DNA from: Streptomyces leeuwenhoekii
GTDB taxonomy: Bacteria; Actinomycetota; Actinomycetes; Streptomycetales; Streptomycetaceae
Assembly: GCF_001013905.1 (NCBI RefSeq)
Contig: NZ_LN831790.1
Span: 4,788,001-4,852,000 of the forward strand
Direction of reading: 5' to 3'
Length of the DNA: 64,000 nt
Below are positions 54,232 to 63,777 of this stretch, piece after piece. The notes beneath the pieces were generated by a model that ran no database searches, was not told where the DNA came from, and saw only the letters and a program-made list of their open reading frames with translations. The translations under genes and the position numbers were made by a program. Position 1 is the first letter of the stretch. Every line of letters begins with the position of its first letter.

Positions 54232-55182
54232 GTGAGCAGCCCCACCCCGCCCGACGCCCTCCTGGGCCCCGCCGACGTCCGCGAACTCGCGGCGGCCCTC
54301 GGCGTGCGCCCCACCAAGCAGCGCGGCCAGAACTTCGTGATCGACGCCAACACGGTCCGCCGCATCGTCCGCACCGCCGACGTCCGGCCCGACGACGTGG
54401 TGGTCGAGGTGGGCCCGGGCCTCGGCTCGCTCACCCTGGCGCTGCTGGAGGTGGCCGACCGGGTCACCGCCGTGGAGATCGACGACGTGCTGGCCGCGGC
54501 CCTGCCCGCCACCATCGCCGCCCGCATGCCCGAGCGCGCCGACCGGTTCGCGCTGGTCCACTCCGACGCGATGCGGGTGACCGGGCTTCCGGGGCCCGCC
54601 CCGACCGCGCTGGTCGCCAACCTCCCCTACAACGTGGCCGTGCCCGTGCTGCTGCACATGCTCGACACCTTCCCGAGCATCGAGCGCACCCTCGTCATGG
54701 TCCAGTCCGAGGTCGCCGACCGCCTCGCCGCCGGCCCCGGCTCGAAGGTGTACGGCGTGCCCAGCGTGAAGGCGAACTGGTACGCCGAGGTCAAGCGCGC
54801 CGGGGCCATCGGCCGGAACGTGTTCTGGCCCGCGCCCAACGTCGACAGCGGCCTGGTCTCCCTGGTCCGCCGCACCGAGCCGATCAGGACCACCGCCTCG
54901 CGGACCGAGGTCTTCGCCGTCGTCGACGCCGCCTTCGCCCAGCGCCGCAAGACGCTGCGGGCGGCGCTGGCCGGCTGGGCCGGCTCCGCCGCCGCGGCCG
55001 AGGCGGCCCTCGTCGCCGCGGGGGTGTCGCCGCAGGCCCGCGGGGAGTCCCTGACCGTCGAGGAGTTCGCGCGGATCGCCGAGCACAAGGCCGACCCCGA
55101 GAAGGATCACGAGGCCGGCCTCGGGACCGGCCGCCAGACCGAGCGGAACACCGAGCAGACCGAGCAGAAGGAGGGCGCGTGA
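54232..55182 (+). CDS. ksgA: 16S rRNA (adenine1518/1519-N6)-dimethyltransferase
   Basis: A 316-residue RsmA/KsgA enzyme. It has RGQNFVID, the SAM motif [11 protein letters not shown], and the catalytic NLPYN (residues about 129-133). The C-terminal extension of about 35 residues is rich in Glu, Thr, Gln and Lys and looks disordered. GTG at 54232 lies 20 bp after the rpf stop; GGGGG is upstream. It overlaps ispE (GTGA). Confidence 0.94.
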   Translation: MSSPTPPDALLGPADVRELAAALGVRPTKQRGQNFVIDANTVRRIVRTADVRPDDVVVEVGPGLGSLTLALLEVADRVTAVEIDDVLAAALPATIAARMPERADRFALVHSDAMRVTGLPGPAPTALVANLPYNVAVPVLLHMLDTFPSIERTLVMVQSEVADRLAAGPGSKVYGVPSVKANWYAEVKRAGAIGRNVFWPAPNVDSGLVSLVRRTEPIRTTASRTEVFAVVDAAFAQRRKTLRAALAGWAGSAAAAEAALVAAGVSPQARGESLTVEEFARIAEHKADPEKDHEAGLGTGRQTERNTEQTEQKEGA

Positions 55183-56072
55183 GCGTCACCGTCCGGGTCC
55201 CCGCCAAGGTCAACGTCCAGCTCGCGGTCGGCGCGGCCCGCCCCGACGGCTTCCACGAGCTGGCCAACGTCTTCCTCGCCGTCGGCCTGTACGACGAGGT
55301 CACCGCGGCCCCGGCCGGCGAGCTGCGCGTCACCTGCGCCGGGCCGGACGCCGAGCAGGTCCCGCTGGACCGCACCAATCTGGCGGCGCGCGCCGCGCTC
55401 GCGCTCGCCGAGCGCCACGGCGTCGAACCGGCCGTGCACCTGCACATCGCCAAGGACATCCCCGTCGCCGGCGGCATGGCGGGCGGCAGCGCGGACGGCG
55501 CCGCCGCGCTGGTCGCCTGCGACGCGCTGTGGGGCACCGGAGCCTCCCGTGACGAACTCCTCGACATCTGCGCCGAGCTGGGCAGCGACGTGCCGTTCAG
55601 CCTGGTCGGCGGGGCGGCGCTGGGCACCGGGCGCGGCGAGATGCTGACGCCGCTGGAGGTGGGCGGAACCTTCCACTGGGTGTTCGCGCTGGCGCGGCGG
55701 GGGCTGTCCACCCCGGCCGTCTTCCGCGAGTTCGACCGGCTCGCCGAGGGCCGGGACGTGCCGGAACCGGTGGCCTCCCCGGACGTCCTCGCCGCCCTCG
55801 CCAAGGGCGACTGCGACGCGCTCGCCCTCGCGGTCTCCAACGACCTCCAGCCCGCGGCCCTCTCCCTCTTCCCCGAGCTGTCCGACACCCTGGCCGCGGG
55901 CCGCGCCGCGGGCGCCCTCGCCGCGCTGGTCTCCGGCTCCGGCCCCACCACGGCCTTCCTCGCCTCCGACGCCGGGTCGGCGGCCGAGGTGGCGGCGGTG
56001 CTGCGGGCGTCGGGGACCTGCCGGGCGGTGCGGACGGCCGAGGGGCCGGTGGCGGGCGCCACCGTCGTCTGA
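55179..56072 (+). CDS. ispE: 4-diphosphocytidyl-2-C-methyl-D-erythritol kinase
   Basis: A 297-residue GHMP kinase in the MEP isoprenoid route. N-terminal [14 protein letters not shown] with DGFHEL, ATP motif [17 protein letters not shown], then [18 protein letters not shown] and [14 protein letters not shown] at 55179 overlaps the ksgA stop, so translation is coupled. Isoprenoids feed the polyprenyl carriers used by Pmt and cell wall synthesis. Confidence 0.95.
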   Translation: MSVTVRVPAKVNVQLAVGAARPDGFHELANVFLAVGLYDEVTAAPAGELRVTCAGPDAEQVPLDRTNLAARAALALAERHGVEPAVHLHIAKDIPVAGGMAGGSADGAAALVACDALWGTGASRDELLDICAELGSDVPFSLVGGAALGTGRGEMLTPLEVGGTFHWVFALARRGLSTPAVFREFDRLAEGRDVPEPVASPDVLAALAKGDCDALALAVSNDLQPAALSLFPELSDTLAAGRAAGALAALVSGSGPTTAFLASDAGSAAEVAAVLRASGTCRAVRTAEGPVAGATVV

Positions 56073-56234
56073 GTCCCGGTCGCGGCCCCGGACGGCGGCC
56101 GGCCGCCCCTCCCGTCCTGGGTCCGCGTCCGTGCGGGGTGCCGCGTCAGCGGCAGCTCGCCGCCCCGGGCGCCCCGGTCACCCGGCCGGAGGGCCTACCC
56201 TGGATGGCCGAGCGACCCCCCAGGCAGGAGAGAA

Positions 56235-58049
56235 ATGGCCGTCAACCTGGTCAATGTCGAGAACGTCCGCAAGGTGTACGGCACCCGTACCCTCCTCGAC
56301 GGCATCTCCCTCGGCGTCTCCGAAGGGGATCGCATCGGCGTCGTCGGCCGCAACGGCGACGGCAAGACCACCCTGATCCGGATGCTGGCCAAGCTGGAGG
56401 AGGCCGACACCGGCCGCGTCACCCACTCCGGCGGGCTGCGCCTGGGCGTCCTCACCCAGCACGACTCCCTCGACCCCGGGGCCACCGTCCGCCACGAGGT
56501 CATCGGCGACCTGGCCGACCACGAGTGGGCGGGCAACGCCAAGATCCGCGACGTGCTGACCGGGCTCTTCGGCGGGCTGGACCTGCCCGGGTTCCCCAAG
56601 GGCCTGGACACCGTCATCGGCCCGCTCTCGGGTGGCGAGCGGCGCCGTATCGCGCTCGCCAAGCTGCTCATCGCCGAGCAGGACCTGATCGTCCTGGACG
56701 AGCCCACCAACCACCTCGACGTCGAGGGCATCGCCTGGCTCGCCCAGCACCTGCGCGAGCGCCGCTCGGCGCTGGTGTGCGTCACCCACGACCGCTGGTT
56801 CCTCGACCAGGTCTGCACCCGCATGTGGGACGTGCAGCGCGGTGTCGTCCACGAGTACGAGGGCGGCTACTCGGACTACGTCTTCGCCCGCGCCGAGCGT
56901 GAGCGCATCGCCGCCACCGAGGAGGTCAAGCGGCAGAACCTCGTCCGCAAGGAGCTGGCGTGGCTGCGGCGCGGGGCGCCCGCCCGCACCTCCAAGCCGC
57001 GCTTCCGCGTCGAGGCCGCCAACGAACTGATCAAGGACGTGCCGCCGCCGCGCGACAGCAGCGAGCTGATGAAGTTCGCCTCCTCGCGGCTGGGCAAGAC
57101 CGTCTTCGACCTGGAGGACGTGACCGTCCAGGCCGGGCCCAAGGTCCTCCTCAAGCACCTGACCTGGCAGCTCGGCCCCGGCGACCGCATCGGCCTGGTC
57201 GGCGTCAACGGCGCCGGCAAGACCTCGCTGCTGCGGGCGCTCGCCGAGGCCGCCCACAGCGAGGGGGAGCGGCAGCCGGCCGGCGGGCGGGTCCGCGTCG
57301 GCAAGACGGTCAAGCTGGCCTACCTCTCGCAGGAAGTCGCCGAACTCGACCCCACCTGGCGCGTCCTGGAGGCCGTCCAGCGGGTGCGGGAGCGCGTCGA
57401 CCTCGGCAAGGGGCGCGAGATGACCGCCGGGCAGCTCTGCGAGACGTTCGGCTTCACCAAGGAGAAGCAGTGGACGCCGGTCGGGGATCTGTCGGGTGGT
57501 GAGCGGCGCCGGCTGCAGTTGCTGCGGCTGCTGATGGACGAGCCCAACGTCCTCTTCCTCGACGAGCCCACCAACGACCTCGACATCGAGACCCTCACCC
57601 AGCTCGAGGACGTCCTCGACGGCTGGCCCGGGTCGATGATCGTCATCTCCCACGACCGGTTCTTCATCGAGCGCACCACCGACCGGGTGTTCGCGCTGCT
57701 CGGCGACGGCACGCTGCGGATGCTGCCGCGCGGCATCGACGAGTACCTGGAGCGGCGCCGGCGGATGGAGGAAGCGGCGGCGGCCTCCGCACCCGTACCG
57801 GCCCCGGCCGCCGACCGGGCCGCGCCCGAGAAGAGCGCCGCCGACCTGCGCGCCGCGAAGAAGGAGCTCCAGAAGATCGAGCGCCAGCTCGACAAGATCT
57901 CCGAGAAGGAGTCCGCGCTGCACGCCCGGATCGCCGAGAACGCGACGGACTTCGCGAAGGTCGCGGAACTCGACGCCGAGCTGCGGGAGCTGGCCGGCCA
58001 GCGTGAGGAACTGGAGCTGCGCTGGCTGGAGTTGGCGGAGGACGCCTGA
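56235..58049 (+). CDS. ABC-F ATPase (Uup-like)
   Basis: A 604-residue protein with two ATPase domains and no membrane helix. First: GRNGDGKT, LSGGERRRIALAKLL, LDEPTNHLD. Second: GVNGAGKT, LSGGERRRLQLLRLL, LDEPTNDLD. The linker has RRGAPARTSKPR. A C-terminal coiled coil (ELQKIERQLDKISEKESAL) makes it Uup-like; Uup acts on DNA structures or ribosome quality. ATG at 56235 with GGAGAG upstream. No resistance gene context. Confidence 0.92.
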   Translation: MAVNLVNVENVRKVYGTRTLLDGISLGVSEGDRIGVVGRNGDGKTTLIRMLAKLEEADTGRVTHSGGLRLGVLTQHDSLDPGATVRHEVIGDLADHEWAGNAKIRDVLTGLFGGLDLPGFPKGLDTVIGPLSGGERRRIALAKLLIAEQDLIVLDEPTNHLDVEGIAWLAQHLRERRSALVCVTHDRWFLDQVCTRMWDVQRGVVHEYEGGYSDYVFARAERERIAATEEVKRQNLVRKELAWLRRGAPARTSKPRFRVEAANELIKDVPPPRDSSELMKFASSRLGKTVFDLEDVTVQAGPKVLLKHLTWQLGPGDRIGLVGVNGAGKTSLLRALAEAAHSEGERQPAGGRVRVGKTVKLAYLSQEVAELDPTWRVLEAVQRVRERVDLGKGREMTAGQLCETFGFTKEKQWTPVGDLSGGERRRLQLLRLLMDEPNVLFLDEPTNDLDIETLTQLEDVLDGWPGSMIVISHDRFFIERTTDRVFALLGDGTLRMLPRGIDEYLERRRRMEEAAAASAPVPAPAADRAAPEKSAADLRAAKKELQKIERQLDKISEKESALHARIAENATDFAKVAELDAELRELAGQREELELRWLELAEDA

Positions 58050-58337
58050 TCCGCGCGCGGCTTCGCCTGCTTTTCCGGTCCTGATCAGGCCACTGTGGGC
58101 CGTAATGCCGGGGATGTCGGTGATCCGGGGCATTCCTTACCCCCGTAGGGGGCGCGCGATGTCGGACGAGCGTGTAGCTTCCGGGGCATGAGGAGGCGGA
58201 GCCGGCCCGCGCCGGGAGCCGGGGGGCTCTGTCCGGTGGGACGGGCGCGCATCCACAGCGGGGCCTCCGTAGTTGGGCATGCGTGGGGGCCGTGCGGTGC
58301 CCCACTGGAGCCATGGGGGGGACTGGGGGGTTGCTCG
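58050..58337. other. Intergenic region, ABC-F to response regulator
   Basis: About 290 bp. Notable are CCCCC-GTA-GGGGG (58140-58152) and a broken inverted repeat AATGCC/GGCATT (58104-58135) before it. These could be an operator or terminator. The strand remains open in the frame of the next gene from 58188, but I see no family similarity there. Confidence 0.4.
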
Positions 58338-59132
58338 ATGGGAGTGCGGCTCATGGTGGTCGACGACCACCGCTTGCACGCCGAGGCGCTGGCGTCGGCG
58401 CTGAAGCTGCGGGGGCACCGGGTGCTCGCCGCGGCGGCGCCCGCCGCGGGGGCGGCGGAGCTGGTGATCAGCCGGGCGCCCGAGGTCTGTCTGCTGGGGA
58501 CGGCGGCGCCGGCCGAGCCGGGGGTGTTCGACCCGGTGGTGAAGGTCAAGCGGGAGCGTCCGCAGGTGGCGGTGGTCGTGCTGGGGCCGGTGCCCAGCCC
58601 CCGCGGGATCGCGGCGGCCTTCGCGGCCGGGGCCTCGGGGTATGTGCGGCACGACGAGCGCATCGAGGGCGTGGAGCGGGCGATCATGAAGGCGCGGGCG
58701 GGGGAGGCGGCGGTGGCGCCGCTGCTGCTCCAGGGGGCCTTCAGTGAGCTGCTGAATCCGGTGGCGCAGCCGGACGACGAGGCGCAGCGGCTGTTGCAGA
58801 TGCTGACGCCGCGGGAGGTCGAGGTCCTGGTCAGGGTCGCCGAGGGGGAGGACACGCGGTTCATCGCGGCCGGTATGGGCATCGCGCCGTCCACGGCGCG
58901 GACGCATGTCCAGCGGGTACTGATGAAGCTGGGCGTCGGCTCACGACTGGAGGCGGCGGCGCTGGCCGCGCGTACGGGGTTGCTGGAGCGGGCGGGGGCG
59001 GTGGGGCGGGGGAGAAGTAGGGGCGGGCGGGCGCGGCCCGTCGCCTGCGACGCCTGTGCGGTCTTTGCCTGCGGCGTCTGTGCGGCTCGGTGGGGGTGCG
59101 CGTGTCATGCCTGCGCCTGTGCGGCTCGGTGA
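58338..59132 (+). CDS. Degenerate response regulator with LuxR HTH
   Basis: A 264-residue regulator with a receiver-like domain (about 4-120) that lacks phosphorylation residues: the pocket Asp pair is kept (VVDDH) but the acceptor position is Gly54 (CLLGTAAP) and the Lys position is His105 (GYVRHD). A LuxR/NarL HTH follows (LTPREVEVLVRVAEGEDTRF, then STARTHVQRVLMKLG). The last about 45 residues, rich in Cys, Ala and Arg, come from a tandem repeat. Activity is likely set by ligand or partner rather than phosphate. No kinase gene is near. ATG at 58338 after a G-run; 58188 ATG is less likely. Confidence 0.85.
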   Translation: MGVRLMVVDDHRLHAEALASALKLRGHRVLAAAAPAAGAAELVISRAPEVCLLGTAAPAEPGVFDPVVKVKRERPQVAVVVLGPVPSPRGIAAAFAAGASGYVRHDERIEGVERAIMKARAGEAAVAPLLLQGAFSELLNPVAQPDDEAQRLLQMLTPREVEVLVRVAEGEDTRFIAAGMGIAPSTARTHVQRVLMKLGVGSRLEAAALAARTGLLERAGAVGRGRSRGGRARPVACDACAVFACGVCAARWGCACHACACAAR

Positions 59133-59273
59133 GGGTGCGCCGTCTGCCTGCGGCCCCTGTGCGGCTCGGCTCGGTGGGGGTGCTCGTGTCATGCCTGCGG
59201 CGTCTGTGCGGCTCGGTGGGGGTGCGCGTGGCATGCCTGCGGCGCCTGTGCGGCTCGGTGGGGGTGCGCGTAG
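59066..59273. repeat. Tandem minisatellite, about 42-bp units
   Basis: Five degenerate copies start at 59066, 59108, 59145, 59192 and 59234 (spacing 42, 37, 47 and 42 bp). The core is TGCGGCTCGGTGGGGGTGCG. The first copy and part of the second encode the C-terminal tail of the response regulator; the rest is non-coding. Confidence 0.85.
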
Positions 59274-59548
59274 CGCCTGTTCGGCGGGGGGTCGGGCCGT
59301 GCCGGGGGGGTCCGTCCTCGGAACGGCGCGGAATCGGTGGGGCAGCGACTTGCCCGGCGTTGACGCGCCAACCGCTGCGGGCGGACACCCCCCGGCACGG
59401 CCCTTTCCGCCGTGGGCGGCCGCGGATGGGTCCGCCCCCGACGGCGGGGGTGGCGCGGGCGGCCACCCGACAGCGCCGGGGGGGGCGCGGCCCGCGCGCG
59501 TGGGGCGGGCCGGCGTTCACCCGGTGGGCGGGGTGAACGCCGGGGGCC
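59274..59548. other. GC-rich intergenic region without a gene
   Basis: About 275 bp between the repeat array and the small membrane protein gene. Mostly G-rich runs and the terminator hairpin at its right end; no supported reading frame. Confidence 0.5.
59510..59543 (-). terminator. Terminator of the small membrane protein gene
   Basis: A perfect 13-bp inverted repeat, CCGGCGTTCACCC (59510-59522) and GGGTGAACGCCGG (59531-59543), just after the stop of the minus-strand gene at 59549. Confidence 0.75.
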
Positions 59549-59848
59549 TTACTTCGGTGACTCGTCCGGCGGAGGCGGAGCCGTGGGGCGGAGCTTGAGC
59601 CAGGCCAGGAAGAAGAGGCCCAGCAGCAGCATCCCCACCCCGGTCCACAGGTTGATGTTCACGCCTTCGGCCTTGTCGATGTCGGCGTCGGACGCCGTGA
59701 TGCCGGCGATCGTGACGATGACGCCGTAGACGACGAACAGGCCGCCGATGATGCGCCGGATGTCGAACAGCCGTGCGGCGGTCGCGGACTTGGTCTCCAG
59801 TTCGGAGACCTCACGCTGGACGTCCTTCTCGGAGTAGGACTCGGACAT
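59549..59848 (-). CDS. Small two-helix membrane protein (99 aa)
   Basis: A 99-residue protein with an acidic N-terminus (SYSEKDVQREVSELE) and two helices, about 33-52 (IGGLFVVYGVIVTIAGI) and 67-86 (LWTGVGMLLLGLFFLAWLKL), then a Pro-rich tail. GGAGAG precedes ATG 59848. It lies 21 bp downstream of the symporter gene on the same strand, so the two are probably co-transcribed; it could be a small partner subunit as seen with some sodium symporters. Confidence 0.78.
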   Translation of the reverse strand: MSESYSEKDVQREVSELETKSATAARLFDIRRIIGGLFVVYGVIVTIAGITASDADIDKAEGVNINLWTGVGMLLLGLFFLAWLKLRPTAPPPPDESPK

Positions 59849-59869
59849 GGTCTCTCCATCCTCCCGCGA

Positions 59870-61549
59870 TCAGAACGAGAACGGGACGTAGCAGGCGGCG
59901 GCCAGGATCACCGCGCCCCAGCCCAGCAGGGCCGGCTTGCGGTACCAGGCGTCGTCGCCCTGGGCGGGCGGCTCGGACATGCCGGGGGACGTGGTGCCGT
60001 AGACCAGGCCCTGGAGCTCGGCGGCCGGCTTGGGCTCGGTGAACAGGGAGACCGCCACCATGACCACCGCTCCGGCGACGAAGCCGGCGATCGCGGAGAC
60101 GAAGTTGGCGCCCTGGTCGGAGGGGATGTCGATGATGCCCTGCTTGTAGATGACGAAGTAGTTCACCATCGCCGCGGTGGTGCCCGCGATCAGGCCCCAG
60201 AAGCCGGACTTCATCGACGCGCGCTTCCAGAACATGCCGATGATGAAGACCACGAACATCGGCACGTTGAAGAAGGAGAACAGCGTCTGGAGGTAGGCCA
60301 TGATGTTCGAGAAGGACTTGGCCAGGAACGCCGTGCCGATGGACGCCAGCACGCCGATCGCCGTGATCAGGCGTCCGAACCTGACGTAGTACTCGTCCGG
60401 GCGGCCCTTCACCACGTACTTCGCCCAGATGTCGGCGGTGAAGACGGTGTTGAAGGACGACACGTTCGCCGCCATGCCCGCCATGAACGCGGCCATCAGG
60501 CCGGTCACCGCGATGCCGAGCACGCCGTTGGGCAGCAGCGCCTCCATCAGGTACGGGATGGCGTCGTTGTACTGGAGGTCGGAGCCGGGCTTGCCGATGT
60601 CCGGGACCAGCGCGGCGGCGACCAGGCCCGGGATCATCACCACGAAGACGATGAAGATCTTCGGGAAGGCGGCGATGAGCGGGGTGCGCTGCGCGGCGGA
60701 GAGGTTCTTCGCGGACAGGGCGCGCTGCACCTCGGCGAAGTTCGTCGTCCAGTAGCCGAAGGAGAGGACGAAGCCGAGGCCCAGGACGATGGTCAGCCAG
60801 TTGGCGCCGAGCGGGTTGTCGCTGCCGATGCCGGTGCCGCCCCAGGAGGTCATGAAGTCCCCGCCGTGCCGTGCGGTGAGGGTGTCGGACAGGCCGTCCC
60901 AGCCGCCCGCCTTCTTCAGGCCGAGCACGGTGATCGGGATGAGCGCGGCGAGGATCACGAAGAACTGCAGGACCTCGTTGTAGATCGCCGAGGACAGGCC
61001 GCCGAGCGTGATGTAGCCGAGGACGAACGCGCCGGCGACCACGATGGCCACCCAGTCCGGCCAGCCCAGCAGCGCCTCCACGACGATCGACAGGGCGTAC
61101 AGGTTCACGCCCGCGATCAGGATGGCGGCGAAGGCGAACAGGATGGAACTGAGCAGGTGCGCCGCCCGGTCGAAGCGGAGCAGGAGGAACTCGGGGACCG
61201 AGCGGACCTTGCTGCCGTAGTAGAAGGGCATCATCACCAGGCCCAGGAAGACCATGGCGGGGATGGCGCCGATCCAGTACCAGTGCGTGGTGTAGACGCC
61301 GTATTGCGCGCTGTTGGCGGCCATGCCCAGGATCTCGGTGGCGCCCAGGTTGGCGGCGACGAAGGCGAGACCGGTGACCCAGGCCGGCAGGGAGCGGCCG
61401 GACAGGAAGAAGTCGAGGCTGGTCTTGACCGAGCGGCGGGCGGCGAAGCCGATGCCCAGGACGACGACGAAGTAGATCCCGAGGATCGTGTAGTCGAGCC
61501 AGTTGGTGGGGAGCCGTAGCTCGGCTGCCAGATATGTGGGGGTTTGCAT
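59870..61549 (-). CDS. Sodium:solute symporter (SSS family, SGLT-like)
   Basis: A 559-residue symporter with about 14 helices. Family motifs: FFLSGRSLPAWVTGLAFVAANLGATE (helix 1-2), GLMAAFMAGMAANVSSFNT (sodium motif region), and SVPEFLLLRF. Its overall form recalls Vibrio SGLT (galactose). It diverges from galTEK with a shared regulatory gap, so galactose uptake is the best guess. ATG 61549 is used; GTG 61555 is as likely. The small membrane protein gene follows. Confidence 0.88.
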   Translation of the reverse strand: MQTPTYLAAELRLPTNWLDYTILGIYFVVVLGIGFAARRSVKTSLDFFLSGRSLPAWVTGLAFVAANLGATEILGMAANSAQYGVYTTHWYWIGAIPAMVFLGLVMMPFYYGSKVRSVPEFLLLRFDRAAHLLSSILFAFAAILIAGVNLYALSIVVEALLGWPDWVAIVVAGAFVLGYITLGGLSSAIYNEVLQFFVILAALIPITVLGLKKAGGWDGLSDTLTARHGGDFMTSWGGTGIGSDNPLGANWLTIVLGLGFVLSFGYWTTNFAEVQRALSAKNLSAAQRTPLIAAFPKIFIVFVVMIPGLVAAALVPDIGKPGSDLQYNDAIPYLMEALLPNGVLGIAVTGLMAAFMAGMAANVSSFNTVFTADIWAKYVVKGRPDEYYVRFGRLITAIGVLASIGTAFLAKSFSNIMAYLQTLFSFFNVPMFVVFIIGMFWKRASMKSGFWGLIAGTTAAMVNYFVIYKQGIIDIPSDQGANFVSAIAGFVAGAVVMVAVSLFTEPKPAAELQGLVYGTTSPGMSEPPAQGDDAWYRKPALLGWGAVILAAACYVPFSF

Positions 61550-61601
61550 AAGCACTCGCTTCGTTGCGCGAACTTGATCCGGACGGAACCTACGCCTGCG
61601 C

Positions 61602-61693
61602 GTTCAGTAAATGAACACTTTCGGTGGTGTTCTTTGTTTGATCGTGATGAGCGAGGGGCGGTGGTCGGTTGTGGTGTGTTATGTTTGATTGTG
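61602..61693. promoter_or_regulatory. gal intergenic region with inverted and direct repeats
   Basis: GTTCA-N5-TGAAC (61602-61616) and GAACAC-N8-GTGTTC (61613-61632) overlap. A 12-bp direct repeat TGTTTGATYGTG occurs at 61635-61646 and 61682-61693. The region is GT-rich with TGTGAT-like hexamers; the galP1 promoter of S. lividans was described as having hexamer repeats as a complex operator. Probably controls galT (+) and the symporter (-). Confidence 0.6.
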
Positions 61694-61730
61694 TTGGGGT
61701 GATTGGGTGCGGGCGTAGAGGAGTCCGGCA

Positions 61731-62789
61731 GTGAAGAAGACTTCGACCCGGCTGGCCGACGGCCGCGAGCTCATCTACTACGACCTGCGGGACGACACAG
61801 TGCGGGACGCCGTCGACCGCCGCCCCCTGGAGCGGACCGTCACGACGTCCGAGATCCGGCGGGACGCGCTGCTCGGTGACGCGGTGGCCGTCGCCTCGCA
61901 CCGGCAGGGGCGCACGTACCACCCGCCCGCGGACGAATGCCCCCTGTGCCCCTCGCGGGGCGAGCGGCTGAGCGAGATCCCGGACGCGTCGTACGACGTC
62001 GTGGTCTTCGAGAACCGCTTCCCCTCGCTGGCCGGCGACTCCGGGCGGTGCGAGGTCGTGTGCTTCACCTCCGACCACCACGCCTCCTTCGCCGATCTGA
62101 GCGCGGAGCAGGCCCGGCTGGTCCTGGACGCCTGGACGGACCGCACCGCGGAGCTGTCCCATCTGCCCTCCGTTGAACAGGTGTTCTGCTTCGAGAACCG
62201 GGGCGCCGAGATCGGCGTCACGCTGGGTCACCCGCACGGGCAGATCTACGCTTACCCCTTCACCACCCCGCGCACCGCGCTGATGCTCCGTTCACTCGCC
62301 GCCCACAAGGAGGCGACGGGCGGGGAGAACCTGTTCGACGCCGTCGTGGAGCGGGAACGGGCCGGGGAGCGGGTCGTCCTCGAGGGTGAACACTGGGTCG
62401 CCTTCGTGCCGTACGCCGCGCACTGGCCGTACGAGGTCCACCTCTACCCCAAGCGCCGGGTCCCCGACCTGCTGGGGCTGGACGAGGCGGCGCGCACAGA
62501 GTTTCCCCAGGTGTATCTGGAACTGTTGAGGCGCTTCGACCGGATCTTCGGTGAAGGGGAGCCTCCGACGCCGTACATCGCGGCCTGGCATCAGGCCCCG
62601 TTCGGGACGCTGGAGGAGTTCGACGGGGTCGGCCGCGACGACTTCGCGCTCCACCTCGAGCTTTTCACCATTCGCCGTACGTCCGGCAAGCTGAAGTTCC
62701 TCGCGGGTTCCGAGTCCGGCATGAGCGTGTTCATCAACGACGTGCCGCCGGAGCGCGCGGCCGAGCGACTGCGAGAGGTAGCGAGTTGA
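61731..62789 (+). CDS. galT: Galactose-1-phosphate uridylyltransferase
   Basis: A 352-residue Leloir enzyme, exchanging UMP between UDP-glucose and galactose-1-phosphate. Zinc-binding CPLCPS in the N-terminal part; the active-site His motif is in [15 protein letters not shown] at 61731 with GAGGAG upstream. Its stop overlaps the galE ATG by one base (TGATG). UDP-glucose would be supplied by GalU, encoded at 15.1 kb. Confidence 0.95.
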   Translation: MKKTSTRLADGRELIYYDLRDDTVRDAVDRRPLERTVTTSEIRRDALLGDAVAVASHRQGRTYHPPADECPLCPSRGERLSEIPDASYDVVVFENRFPSLAGDSGRCEVVCFTSDHHASFADLSAEQARLVLDAWTDRTAELSHLPSVEQVFCFENRGAEIGVTLGHPHGQIYAYPFTTPRTALMLRSLAAHKEATGGENLFDAVVERERAGERVVLEGEHWVAFVPYAAHWPYEVHLYPKRRVPDLLGLDEAARTEFPQVYLELLRRFDRIFGEGEPPTPYIAAWHQAPFGTLEEFDGVGRDDFALHLELFTIRRTSGKLKFLAGSESGMSVFINDVPPERAAERLREVAS

Positions 62790-63751
62790 TGAGTGGGAAG
62801 TACCTGGTCACCGGTGGTGCGGGGTATGTCGGCAGTGTCGTCGCCCAGCACCTGCTGGAGGCGGGGCACGAGGTCGTCGTGCTCGACAACCTCTCCACGG
62901 GCTTCCGGCAGGGCGTGCCCGCCGGCGCCTCCTTCGTCGAGGGCGACATCCGCGACGCCGCCGAGTGGCTGGACGCCTCGTACGACGGGGTGCTGCACTT
63001 CGCCGCGTTCTCCCAGGTCGGCGAGTCGGTGGTGAAGCCGGAGAAGTACTGGGACAACAACGTCGGCGGCACCATGGCCCTGCTGGCGGCCATGCGCACC
63101 GCGGGCGTGCGCAAGCTGGTGTTCTCCTCCACGGCGGCGACCTACGGCGAGCCCGAGCAGGTCCCGATCACCGAGTCCGCGCCGACCCGGCCCACCAGCC
63201 CCTACGGCGCCTCCAAGCTCGCAGTCGACCACATGATCACCGGTGAGGCCGCCGCGCACGGCCTGGGCGCCGTGTCGCTGCGCTACTTCAACGTGGCGGG
63301 CGCCTATGGCGAGTACGGCGAGCGCCACGACCCCGAGTCGCACCTGATCCCGCTCGTCCTCCAGGTCGCGCAGGGCCGGCGCGAGGCGATCTCCGTCTAC
63401 GGCGACGACTACCCGACGCCGGACGGCACCTGCGTGCGCGACTACATCCACGTGGCCGACCTGGCCGAGGCCCACCTGCTGGCGCTGGACGCGGCCACCC
63501 CCGGCGAACACCTGATCTGCAACCTCGGCAACGGCAACGGCTTCTCGGTGCGCGAGGTCGTCGAGACGGTCCGCCGGGTCACCGGCCACCCCATCCCCGA
63601 GGTCGTCGCGCCGCGCCGCGGCGGCGACCCGGCGGTCCTGGTGGCGTCGGCCGCGACCGCCCGCGAGAAGCTGGGCTGGAATCCGTCGCGCGCGGACCTC
63701 GCGGAGATCGTCGCGGACGCGTGGGAGTTCACGCAGAAGCGCGCGCAGTAG
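62789..63751 (+). CDS. galE: UDP-glucose 4-epimerase
   Basis: A 320-residue SDR-fold epimerase. NAD motif TGGAGYVGS at the N-terminus, catalytic Ser in FSSTAATYG and Tyr-Lys in SPYGASK, with [14 protein letters not shown] at 62789 overlaps the galT stop. GAGAGG is upstream. In Streptomyces a constitutive internal promoter (galP2) has been described before galE; I cannot point to it here. Confidence 0.95.
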   Translation: MSGKYLVTGGAGYVGSVVAQHLLEAGHEVVVLDNLSTGFRQGVPAGASFVEGDIRDAAEWLDASYDGVLHFAAFSQVGESVVKPEKYWDNNVGGTMALLAAMRTAGVRKLVFSSTAATYGEPEQVPITESAPTRPTSPYGASKLAVDHMITGEAAAHGLGAVSLRYFNVAGAYGEYGERHDPESHLIPLVLQVAQGRREAISVYGDDYPTPDGTCVRDYIHVADLAEAHLLALDAATPGEHLICNLGNGNGFSVREVVETVRRVTGHPIPEVVAPRRGGDPAVLVASAATAREKLGWNPSRADLAEIVADAWEFTQKRAQ

Positions 63752-63777
63752 AACGTCACGAAGGGTCAGGGTCAGGG

